Positions 44,080 through 51,251 of a stretch of 64,000 bases of DNA are shown piece by piece. The stretch lies in assembly GCA_012729785.1 (NCBI GenBank), contig JAAYCL010000038.1:46172-110171 (forward strand). Direction: 5' to 3'. A model generated the notes under the pieces. That model had not been told where the DNA came from, ran no database searches, and worked only from the letters and a program-made list of their open reading frames with translations. Position 1 is the first letter of the stretch. Each line of letters opens with the position of its first letter. The translations under genes were made by a program, and so were the position numbers. The stretch comes from Chlamydiota bacterium. Lineage in GTDB: Bacteria > Auribacterota > Tritonobacteria > UBA1439.

Positions 44080-45228
44080 ATGCCCGTGCACGAGTTCTTC
44101 ATCCCCCCCGGTGTCATCTACGGCCCCGGCGCCCTTGCCCGGCTCGGCGAGGAGGCGGGGCGGCTCGGCCGCAAGGCGCTCCTCGTCGCCGGGAGGGGGT
44201 CGCTCCGGCGCGGCGGCGCGCTCGAGAGGATCGAACGCCTCCTTGGGGCCGCCGGCGTCGAAACGGTCCTGTTCGAAGGGGTCGAAGGGGACCCGTCCGC
44301 CGAGACGGTGGATCGCGGCGTCGCCGCGGCGCTCGACGGGGCGTGCGACCTGGTCGTGGCGGCGGGCGGCGGGAGCGCGATCGACGCGGGCAAGGCGATC
44401 GCGGGGATCGCGACCAACGGCGGCTCGACGTACGACTACCTCGAGGGGAAGGAGATCCGCCTTCCCCCCCTCCCCTTCGTCGCGGTCCCCACCACCGCGG
44501 GAACCGGCGCCGAGGTCACGAAGAACGCGGTCATCACCGACCGCCGGCGCGGCCGCAAACAGAGCATACGCCACCGTTTCCTCGTCCCCTCCGCCGCCGT
44601 CGTGGACCCCGAACTCACCTTCTCGCTCCCGCCCGCTCCGACCGCCGCGACGGGGATGGACGCCCTCGCCCAGCTCGTCGAGCCGTACGTCTCGAGGCGG
44701 AGCACGCCGCTGACCGACACGCTCGCCCTGCGCGGGATACAACTGACGGGGAGCTGTCTCGCGCGCGCGGTCCGGGACGGGGGCGACGCGGAGGCCCGCG
44801 CCGGGATGTCGTTCGCGGCGCTGCTCAGCGGGATGGCGCTGGCCAACGCCGGGCTCGGCGCGGCGCACGCCCTCTCCCATCCGCTCGGCGTCCGCTTCAA
44901 CGTCCCGCACGGCTGCGCCTGCGCGATCCTGCTCCCCCGAGTGATGGCGTTCAACCTCCCCGCCGCCGCGCAGAGATACGCCGATGTCGCCGCGGCGCTG
45001 GGCGAGGAGGTCCGGGGGCTCGCGGTCGAGGATGCCGCCCGCAGGGCGGTCGAACGCGTCCGGCGCCTCGCCGCGGAGATCGGCATTCCGCCCGGCCTCT
45101 CCGCGTTCGGGGTGCGGGAGAAGGATTTCGCGGCGATTGCGCGGGAGGCGCGCGGGTCGAGCCTCGAGGGGAACCCGGTCGCGGCGGACGAGGGGGCGCT
45201 CGTGCGCATACTCCGTGCGGCGCTCTAG
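44080..45228 (+). CDS. Iron-containing alcohol dehydrogenase (type III)
   Basis: This 382-aa enzyme has the NAD(P) site GGGSAIDAGK (96-105), PTTAGTGAEVTKNAVI (137-152) and the metal region GMDALAQLVEPYVS. In that region Asp194 is kept and Gln198 takes the place of the usual first His. His263, His267 and His277 (AAHALSHPLG..FNVPHGC) follow. The Gln form occurs in one branch of the family; activity with iron or another metal is uncertain. It likely reduces an aldehyde in fermentation. The ATG at 44080 gives the usual N-terminus. Confidence 0.9.
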   Translation: MPVHEFFIPPGVIYGPGALARLGEEAGRLGRKALLVAGRGSLRRGGALERIERLLGAAGVETVLFEGVEGDPSAETVDRGVAAALDGACDLVVAAGGGSAIDAGKAIAGIATNGGSTYDYLEGKEIRLPPLPFVAVPTTAGTGAEVTKNAVITDRRRGRKQSIRHRFLVPSAAVVDPELTFSLPPAPTAATGMDALAQLVEPYVSRRSTPLTDTLALRGIQLTGSCLARAVRDGGDAEARAGMSFAALLSGMALANAGLGAAHALSHPLGVRFNVPHGCACAILLPRVMAFNLPAAAQRYADVAAALGEEVRGLAVEDAARRAVERVRRLAAEIGIPPGLSAFGVREKDFAAIAREARGSSLEGNPVAADEGALVRILRAAL

Positions 45229-45329
45229 TCCGCGCGGCCTCATCGCGTCTCGGCGCGCATTGTGGTCTTTGGTCCTTGGGATTTGAACCTTGGGCTATGG
45301 GATTCTGGATTTCATCACGGAGGTCTGCC

Positions 45330-45662
45330 ATGCAGCGCGTGAACGAGAAGGAACAGTCGTACCGCCACGGCGACTCGGGGCCCAAGTATTTGATGCGCGG
45401 GCCGCGGTTCGAGTGGGGGATCATCCGCCTGAAGGCGGGGGAGAAGATGGGGCGCCACGGGCACAAAGAGGTCGAGGAGACGTTCTACTTCTTCGAGGGG
45501 GCGCCGACGCTCCTCGTCAACGAGACCCCGCAGCGGGTCCGAGAGGGGGATGTGTTCCGCCTCGAACCCGGCGAGCGCCACGACATCGTGAACGACACGC
45601 CCGCCCCCATCCGAGTGATCTTCATCAAGACGCCGTACCTGCCGGAGGACAAGATCAACTGA
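45330..45662 (+). CDS. Cupin-domain protein (110 aa)
   Basis: This 110-aa single cupin has motif 1 GRHGHKEVEETFYFFEG (metal-binding His, His, Glu) and motif 2 around LEPGERHDIVND. Such proteins bind a divalent metal and act as isomerases, dioxygenases or sugar-binding sensors; nothing narrows this one down. CACGGAGG lies 6 bases before the ATG. The stop is 2 bases from the convergent MFS gene. Confidence 0.88.
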   Translation: MQRVNEKEQSYRHGDSGPKYLMRGPRFEWGIIRLKAGEKMGRHGHKEVEETFYFFEGAPTLLVNETPQRVREGDVFRLEPGERHDIVNDTPAPIRVIFIKTPYLPEDKIN

Positions 45663-45664
45663 CG

Positions 45665-46858
45665 CTATCGAGCTGTCGCGCTATCGAGCGAGCGGGAGCG
45701 GCGGACCGATATCCCCCACCGCGCAACTTCCCACGCGGCGGTCCCGGCGAGGAGCGCCGCGCACAGGATGAACGGGGAGCGCAGGCCGAGGTACTGGGCG
45801 GCGAAGCCCCCCAACAGCGGCCCCAGGAAGAACGCCGACCCCACCATCAGCTCGTGGATCCCCGATCTGCGCCCCGCATCCCCGTCCCCGCAGAGGCTGT
45901 AGTAGAGGCTCGAGTAGTACGACAGGCCGAGCGCGATCCCGATCAGCGAGAACGCAAACGCGAGCAGCGGCACCGAGACGGTCTGGAAGATGATCAGCAT
46001 CCCCGCCGCCGCGAGGCCGTGCACCGCCACCAGCGGCCCGTAGCGGAAATGCCAGGCGCGGGTCGCGCGCAGGACGATGAAGAAGGCGGACTGCGCGGCC
46101 CCCACCATGAAGAGCAGGCAGCCGATGAGCTGCGGGGAAAGGTCCCGGACGGAGGCGAGCTTCGGATAGAGCGACTGGACGTTGGAGAGGCAGAAGAAAC
46201 TCGCGAAGTTCGCCCAGAGCACCAGGGAGAGGAACTCGGCGGCGTTGTTGCGGCGGGCGGCTTCGTCGGCGGGCGGCGGGGGGGGCGGGGCGGCGGCGGA
46301 GGTCTGTTTCCGCAGGAGCAGGAGCAGCAGGACGAGCGAGGAGTTCGTCAGCATCGCGTAGCACCAGGGGAGTCGGTAGTCGACGGCGAAGAGGAAGCCG
46401 CCGATCATCGGCCCGACCATGATGCCCAGGCTCCAGGCGAGGTTGAACAAACCGAGGCGCTCCGCGAGCCGTTCGCGTCCGCCCACCTCGGAGAGCCACG
46501 CCTGGAGCGGGGGCCAGAAGAAGGCGGAGAAGAAATAGCCGCAGATGGCGATGATGAACAGGTCCCTGAGACCCGAGACGGCGAAGATGAACGAATCCAC
46601 CGCGACGAGAAGGGCGCAGCAGAAGATGAGCGAACCGCGCCGCCCGCCCGCCCTCGCGCGGACCCGGTCCGAGAGCCCCCCCCCGAACGGGCAGGCGAGG
46701 GTATAGACGAACGCACCGGCGGCGCCGAGGATCCCGAGCTGGAGCGGCGAGGCGCAGAAACGGATCCCGAGGAGCGGGAAGGCGACCACCAGCACGCCGG
46801 TGGCGCTGTTCATGATAAAGGCGAACGCGTAGAGGATGCGGGGGCGCAGCGTGATCAC
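45665..46858 (-). CDS. MFS transporter
   Basis: This 397-aa protein has 12 predicted membrane segments. A loop-2/3 motif like that of the major facilitator superfamily (FGGGLSDRVRARAGGRR, about 58-74) is present, and a Pro-rich central loop (SAAAPPPPPPADEAARR) separates the two six-helix halves. The substrate is unknown. The gene converges on the cupin gene. Its start has no strong ribosome binding site, and the next minus-strand gene ends 63 bases upstream. Confidence 0.88.
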   Translation of the reverse strand: MITLRPRILYAFAFIMNSATGVLVVAFPLLGIRFCASPLQLGILGAAGAFVYTLACPFGGGLSDRVRARAGGRRGSLIFCCALLVAVDSFIFAVSGLRDLFIIAICGYFFSAFFWPPLQAWLSEVGGRERLAERLGLFNLAWSLGIMVGPMIGGFLFAVDYRLPWCYAMLTNSSLVLLLLLLRKQTSAAAPPPPPPADEAARRNNAAEFLSLVLWANFASFFCLSNVQSLYPKLASVRDLSPQLIGCLLFMVGAAQSAFFIVLRATRAWHFRYGPLVAVHGLAAAGMLIIFQTVSVPLLAFAFSLIGIALGLSYYSSLYYSLCGDGDAGRRSGIHELMVGSAFFLGPLLGGFAAQYLGLRSPFILCAALLAGTAAWEVARWGISVRRSRSLDSATAR

Positions 46859-46921
46859 AGACTCATTCCTTGCCGCCCGATCGGACGGAGGGGGGGAGGA
46901 ACGGGAACGCCCCCGCGCGGA

Positions 46922-47125
46922 TCAAAACGCAATGCGTATCTTTCTGTCGGCCTCGGGCTCGACGACGACGTCCTTCCCGAACAGCGTGACGTCGCGCTCC
47001 TTGCCGATCTCGTCGCTGTACCTCTCGTAGGCCTTGACCCCCTTCCCCACGGGGGTGTTGTCCGCGACGCCGCAGCCGCAGACGGCCGCGAGGCACGCGA
47101 GGCAGGCGACGGTGACGCATCTCAT
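46922..47125 (-). CDS. Small lipoprotein (67 aa)
   Basis: This 67-aa protein is a signal peptide with a lipobox-like VCGC (cysteine near residue 18) and a short charged mature part (DEIGKERDVTLFGKDVVVEPEADRK). A small DNA-binding/HNH gene lies 31 bases upstream in the same direction. The function is unknown; the size fits small envelope lipoproteins. Confidence 0.7.
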   Translation of the reverse strand: MRCVTVACLACLAAVCGCGVADNTPVGKGVKAYERYSDEIGKERDVTLFGKDVVVEPEADRKIRIAF

Positions 47126-47156
47126 CGGCGACCCCCTCTTCCCGACAGGCGAGGCG

Positions 47157-47708
47157 TTAGTCCCTGCTCACGAGTCTGAGGTTGGATATCTCCACGTTGG
47201 ACTTGTCGCCGTCTATGTGGTAGACCTTCTCCCGGCGGCGCAGCGGCCTTCCGAGGTACTCCTCCATCTTGAGCCGGTGGAGGTATTTTCCCTTGTTTTT
47301 CCCCGCGGTGATGACGATCGAGCCGTCCGGCCGCTTGAACTGCCCGGTCTTGAACCGGGGGTGGCGCTCCCCCGACGGGACGCCCTTCAGCGGGATCTTG
47401 CACTTCTTCAGATGCACATAGATGGTCCCGGGGTCCACGCCGCACTCCTTGGCGATATCCGCGAGGGACCGGTCCTCCCGACGGTACCGGCGCTCGAGCC
47501 ATTCCCGGTCGTGGTAGTTCTTGATCGGCGGTCTCAGCCCGAATTCGATCTTCTTGAGCGACGCGTACTGGCGCGTGAAGCCGAAGACGGCGCCGATCTC
47601 CTCGAGCGTTCTCCCTTCCCGCAGGAGCGCGCAGAAGCGCTTGTAGCCGCCGACCTCGCTGTAACGCCTGTTGAATCTCTGTATCGCCTTTTCCAGGTTT
47701 TTCGCCAT
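47157..47708 (-). CDS. HNH nuclease-domain protein with two helix-turn-helix segments
   Basis: This 183-aa protein has helix-turn-helix-like segments at 31-55 (GRTLEEIGAVFGFTRQYASLKKIE) and 80-104 (RSLADIAKECGVDPGTIYVHLKK), then an HNH domain. The HNH pattern is HRLKMEEYLGRPLRRREKVYHIDGDKSNVEISNL, with His144, His164, Asp166, Asn171 and Asn176. The family includes free-standing homing nucleases. The usual HHID reads YHID here, so one histidine is replaced. No intron or intein is visible around it. Confidence 0.82.
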   Translation of the reverse strand: MAKNLEKAIQRFNRRYSEVGGYKRFCALLREGRTLEEIGAVFGFTRQYASLKKIEFGLRPPIKNYHDREWLERRYRREDRSLADIAKECGVDPGTIYVHLKKCKIPLKGVPSGERHPRFKTGQFKRPDGSIVITAGKNKGKYLHRLKMEEYLGRPLRRREKVYHIDGDKSNVEISNLRLVSRD

Positions 47709-47904
47709 TGCGGAAACCCCCGTACGATCGCCGCCGCGCGCAGAAGACCGCGGGGCGGTGCTACAAGGACCGATATTCGACAAACTACCACATACGATCC
47801 GTACTGTCAATGCAGATGCCGCGGCGCGGAACGCGACGAAGCGAACCCGAACGGGCCACGGGCCGCCTGAATCCGCTCCACTCGAGCCCGCGGGGCAATG
47901 GCGC

Positions 47905-47934
47905 TTGACCTGCCCGCGCGCCGTCGTGTAGAGT
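47905..47934 (+). promoter_or_regulatory. Candidate promoter TTGACC-18-TAGAGT
   Basis: TTGACC (47905-47910) and TAGAGT (47929-47934) are 18 bases apart, about 57 bases upstream of the exported protein gene at 47991. Confidence 0.6.
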
Positions 47935-47990
47935 GTTCGCGCCCCTCCCGGGATCCGGGAGGCGCGTGCGCGTCATCGCGGAGACAGAAG

Positions 47991-48644
47991 ATGCGACTTC
48001 CTCTCATCGCCGTCATTCTCGCCGCCGCGGCCCTGCCGGCGCGGGCCGAGGAGCGGCCCCGGTACCCGTTCAAGAGCGCCGTGGTGGTCTACAAGATCAG
48101 CGGTACGATACAGGAGGGAACGCAGACCCTCTTCATCGACGACCACGGGCGCACAACGAGGACCGAGCGCGACACCACGCTCACCCTGCTCGGGCGCACG
48201 CAGAAGGAATCCATCGTCGAGATCGACGACGGCGAGTGGATCTACCGCATCGATCAGATCAAGAAAACCGCGGAGAAGACCCCGAGCTATGCGAGGCTCG
48301 CGCGAGAGATGGTGCGCTCGATGAGCCCCGCCCAGAAGACGGCCTTCGAGGAGATCGGCAGGGAACTCACCCGGGGGCACGCCATCTCGGGAGAGGTCGC
48401 CGGCAAGGGGAAGGAGAAGGTGCTCGGGCGCGACTGCGATCTGTACGAGGCGATGGGGATGACAACCTGGCTCTGGAACAATCTCCCCCTCAAAAAGAAG
48501 AGCCCCTCGCTCGGCGACATGGTCCAGGAGGCGGTCGAGCTGAAGGTGGACGTGCCCATCCCCCCGGAAAAGTTCCTCCCGCCGCGGGGGATGAGGATCC
48601 TCGAGGCCGGGCGTGTCGTGGACGACCCCCAGCCCCTTCGCTGA
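47991..48644 (+). CDS. Exported protein, DUF4412-like (217 aa)
   Basis: This 217-aa protein has a signal peptide (LPLIAVILAAAALPARA) and a mature domain of alternating strands (SAVVVYKISGTIQEGTQTLFIDDHGRTTRTE, VLGRDCDLYEAMGMTTWLW). It resembles the beta-rich DUF4412/LolA-like group of envelope proteins. The resemblance is weak and the function unknown. The ATG at 47991 is preceded by GGAGACAGAAG. The region after the gene (48645-48904) holds no gene I can support. Confidence 0.7.
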   Translation: MRLPLIAVILAAAALPARAEERPRYPFKSAVVVYKISGTIQEGTQTLFIDDHGRTTRTERDTTLTLLGRTQKESIVEIDDGEWIYRIDQIKKTAEKTPSYARLAREMVRSMSPAQKTAFEEIGRELTRGHAISGEVAGKGKEKVLGRDCDLYEAMGMTTWLWNNLPLKKKSPSLGDMVQEAVELKVDVPIPPEKFLPPRGMRILEAGRVVDDPQPLR

Positions 48645-48904
48645 GACGGCGGCGCCCCGCACCCGTTCCGTATCCTCTTCCCGAAAAGATCCTCTTTTAC
48701 CGGCGCTTCCGGCGGAGACAGGAGGGCACACAAGCCGGCACATCGTTCCCACCCGCCCGCGCATACCTGCACGCCCCCGGTTTCGAAGATCCGTCTTCTC
48801 CCGCGGCATGCAGTCGCGCCCCATGCGCCCGGAAGGATATCGAACCGCTCCCCGGGCGACGGCGAAAAGAGGGCGAAAGGAGACGCGCGCGCGGGGGAAA
48901 AGGG

Positions 48905-49666
48905 TTAGAGGTAGCCCGCAGTGCGGGCGATGGCGCGGATCGATGCGATGAACGGCGAATCGTCCGGGAGGGCGAAGATCGATCCTCCCGCGAGGCTGAC
49001 GCGGGCGACCTCCGGATCGCGGGCGAGCGTGCCGCAGCAGGTGAACGCGGGATCCGCGGAGAGATCCCCGATCCTCTCCGGCGGGTAGTCGTACCCCGCC
49101 GCCAAATAGAACCGCTCGAAGCGGATCTGGATCTCCTCCGCGATTCTCCTCGCCCTCCGCGCGTTGTCGAGGGCCTTCTTCGACCCCCCGACGACGGCGA
49201 AGATGTCGTCGATCGAGGCGGTGATCCTCCGGTTCAGGTGCTCGAGACCGGCCGGCGAGTCGATGAGGACGAAGCGGTAGCCCCCCTCGAGCCGCGCGAT
49301 GAGCCCCTTGAGGATGCTGTTCGGCCGGCAGTAGCATCCCTCCGACCATTTTGTGCCGAGGGAGAACAGGTCGAACCGTTCCCCCTCGTAGAGCCCGTGA
49401 TGGCTCAGGAGGTAGTCCACCTTCTCCGTCAGCGGCGCCTTCTCGAGCCGGGGATCGATGCGGCCCGCCTTCACGTCGAAGAGGAGCTCCGAGATGCTCT
49501 TGACCCCCTCCCGCTCGACCTCCACGCCCATCGCCTCGGCGAGGTTCTGGTCGGGATCGGCGTCGATCAGGAGGAGCGGCCCTTTCTCGGAGAGCACGCG
49601 GGCGAGGCCCGCGATGAAACAGGTCTTCCCCACGCCTCCACGCCCGATCGACGCGATCTTCTTCAC
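48905..49666 (-). CDS. cooC: CooC-type MinD/ParA-family ATPase
   Basis: This 253-aa deviant Walker A ATPase has P-loop GRGGVGKT (8-15), Walker-type IDADPDQN (34-41), FVLIDSPAG and a GCYCRPN motif (Cys111, Cys113). The CxC pair is typical of CooC/AcsF proteins that insert nickel into CO dehydrogenase. The signature lysine of the deviant motif is Arg9 here. No CO dehydrogenase or acetyl-CoA synthase gene is in this window. The start is GTG, 7 bases after a TATACT box, consistent with a leaderless mRNA. Confidence 0.85.
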   Translation of the reverse strand: MKKIASIGRGGVGKTCFIAGLARVLSEKGPLLLIDADPDQNLAEAMGVEVEREGVKSISELLFDVKAGRIDPRLEKAPLTEKVDYLLSHHGLYEGERFDLFSLGTKWSEGCYCRPNSILKGLIARLEGGYRFVLIDSPAGLEHLNRRITASIDDIFAVVGGSKKALDNARRARRIAEEIQIRFERFYLAAGYDYPPERIGDLSADPAFTCCGTLARDPEVARVSLAGGSIFALPDDSPFIASIRAIARTAGYL

Positions 49667-49673
49667 GCAGCGA

Positions 49674-49701
49674 AGTATAGCCGCCCCGGCGCCGTTGTCA
49701 A
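49674..49701 (-). promoter_or_regulatory. cooC promoter TTGACA-16-TATACT, leaderless arrangement
   Basis: On the minus strand TTGACA (49701-49696) and TATACT (49679-49674) are 16 bases apart. The GTG start codon at 49666 begins 7 bases after the -10 box, so transcription should start at the first codon. Confidence 0.75.
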
Positions 49702-49722
49702 GGCGGCGCGCGGCATCAACTG

Positions 49723-49888
49723 CTTCACCACGGAGAGCGCGGAGAACAATGCGTCAGACACGGATTAACACGGATCGTACGGATATCCACGGATAAGGAA
49801 ATGGATATTCTATCCGCGCTGATCCGCGTAAATCCGCGGCGAAATACACTGCACCTTCTCCGTGTCCCCGTGGTGAAACGGTAACCTA
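49723..49888. repeat. Palindromic intergenic repeat element, copy 2
   Basis: This 166-base element opens with TTCACCACGGAGAGCGCGGAG and closes with its inverted counterpart CTTCTCCGTGTCCCCGTGG and TGAA. Inside, CACGGATTAACACGGAT and ATCCACGGAT are matched in inverted order by ATCCGCGCTGATCCGCGTAA and ATCCGCGG. The whole can fold into one long hairpin. It lies between divergent cooC and ackA and ends just before the ackA promoter. Confidence 0.85.
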
Positions 49889-49900
49889 CCCAAAGGACAG

Positions 49901-49930
49901 TTGACCCGCCCGCGGGGCTTCTGCTACGCT
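49901..49930 (+). promoter_or_regulatory. Candidate ackA promoter TTGACC-18-TACGCT
   Basis: TTGACC (49901-49906) and TACGCT (49925-49930) lie 18 bases apart. The -10 box ends 10 bases before the ackA ATG at 49941, so the 5' leader would be only a few bases at most. Confidence 0.5.
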
Positions 49931-49940
49931 GTCGCCGCAG

Positions 49941-51143
49941 ATGAAGATCCTCGTCCTCAACTCCGGCTCCTCCTCGATCAAGTACCAGGTCTTCGATATC
50001 GACTCCCGCGAGACCCTTCTCGCGAAGGGGCTCATCGAACGGATCGGGCTGAAGAATTCCGCGGTGGCGCACTCCGTCTCCGAGAAGCCACCGTTTTCGC
50101 GGACCGGCGAGATCCGGGATCACACCGTCGCCATCGAGGAGATCCTCTCCCTCCTCACCCATCCAGAGCAGGGCGTGGTGCGCGACCTCCGCGAGATCGA
50201 GGGGGTCGGACACCGGATCGTGCACGGCGGCGAGAAGTTCGCCGAGTCGGTCCTCGTCGACGACGCGGTGTACGCGGCGATCAAGGAGTGCGTCGAGCTC
50301 GCCCCGCTCCACAACCCGCCGAACCTCCTCGGCATCGAGGCGTGCCGGAAACTTTTGCCGGGCGTCCCGCAGGCGGCGGTCTTCGACACCGCGTTCCACC
50401 AGACGATGCCTCCGCGGGCGTACGCGTACGCAATCCCGTACAGGATGTACCTCACGCACAAGATCCGCCGCTACGGCTTCCACGGCACCTCGCACATGTA
50501 CGTCTCCCGGGAGGCGGCGCGCCTCCTCGCCAGGCCGCTCGAATCGCTCAAGATCGTCACCTGCCATCTCGGGAACGGCTGCAGCGTGGCCGCGGTGGAC
50601 AGCGGCGTCTCCGTGGACACCTCGATGGGGTTCACCCCGCTCGAGGGGCTGGTGATGGGCTCCCGGAGCGGCGACCTCGATCCGTACGTGCCGCTCTACC
50701 TGATGGAGCGGGAGCGGATGGGGATCTCGGAGATGAGCGATCTCCTCAACAAGAAGAGCGGCCTCGTCGGGATCTGCGGCAAGAAGGACATGCGCGACAT
50801 CATCGAGGACGCGCGCGCCGGGTCGAAGGCGGCGCTCCTGGCCATCGAGGTCTTCACCTACCGCGTCGCCAAGTATATCGGCGCCTACGCCGCGGCGATG
50901 AACGGCCTCGACGCGATCGTCTTCACCGCGGGGATGGGCGAACGGAGCGCCCCGATACGCTCCCGCATCCTCGCCTTCGCGACCTTCCTCGGCCTCGAGG
51001 TGGACGAGGAGAAAAACCGGCGCGGCGAGACGATCTTCTCCACGCCCCGGTCGAAGGTCGCCGCGATGATGATCCCCACGAACGAGGAGCTGGTCATCGC
51101 CCGTGACACGCACCGCCTGATCACGGCGCGGGCCCGCGCGTAG
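49941..51143 (+). CDS. ackA: Acetate kinase
   Basis: This 400-aa acetate kinase makes ATP from acetyl phosphate. It opens with the signature MKILVLNSGSSSIKYQVFD and contains GHRIVHGGEKF, FDTAFHQTMPP, GFHGTSH, LGNGCSVAAVDSG and VFTAGMGE. The length is normal. No phosphotransacetylase gene is adjacent. A promoter and a palindromic repeat lie immediately upstream, and no ribosome binding site is evident, consistent with a very short leader. Confidence 0.97.
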   Translation: MKILVLNSGSSSIKYQVFDIDSRETLLAKGLIERIGLKNSAVAHSVSEKPPFSRTGEIRDHTVAIEEILSLLTHPEQGVVRDLREIEGVGHRIVHGGEKFAESVLVDDAVYAAIKECVELAPLHNPPNLLGIEACRKLLPGVPQAAVFDTAFHQTMPPRAYAYAIPYRMYLTHKIRRYGFHGTSHMYVSREAARLLARPLESLKIVTCHLGNGCSVAAVDSGVSVDTSMGFTPLEGLVMGSRSGDLDPYVPLYLMERERMGISEMSDLLNKKSGLVGICGKKDMRDIIEDARAGSKAALLAIEVFTYRVAKYIGAYAAAMNGLDAIVFTAGMGERSAPIRSRILAFATFLGLEVDEEKNRRGETIFSTPRSKVAAMMIPTNEELVIARDTHRLITARARA

Positions 51144-51251
51144 CCGCGCCCCCCCATCCCCCTCCGGCACACGGGGGGAAAAGGCGCGTGGGCGCGATCC
51201 GTTCCCCCCGGCGCGGGGGGACGGCGGGCGCGCGTCGCGCATGGAGGCCTT

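Noticed and set aside
45664-45690. 11-base direct repeat CGCTATCGAGC at the convergent cupin/MFS ends
   Set aside because: It is a single pair, overlaps the end of the MFS coding region and has no partner gene or further copies, so chance duplication is the simplest reading.
48645-48904. Small gene in the 260-base gap between the exported protein and cooC
   Set aside because: Open frames there are short, antisense-like or without ribosome binding sites, and no domain pattern is visible.
51146-51196. Possible terminator after ackA formed by C-run and G-run
   Set aside because: The pairing needs a bulge of four A residues, and no T-tract follows.
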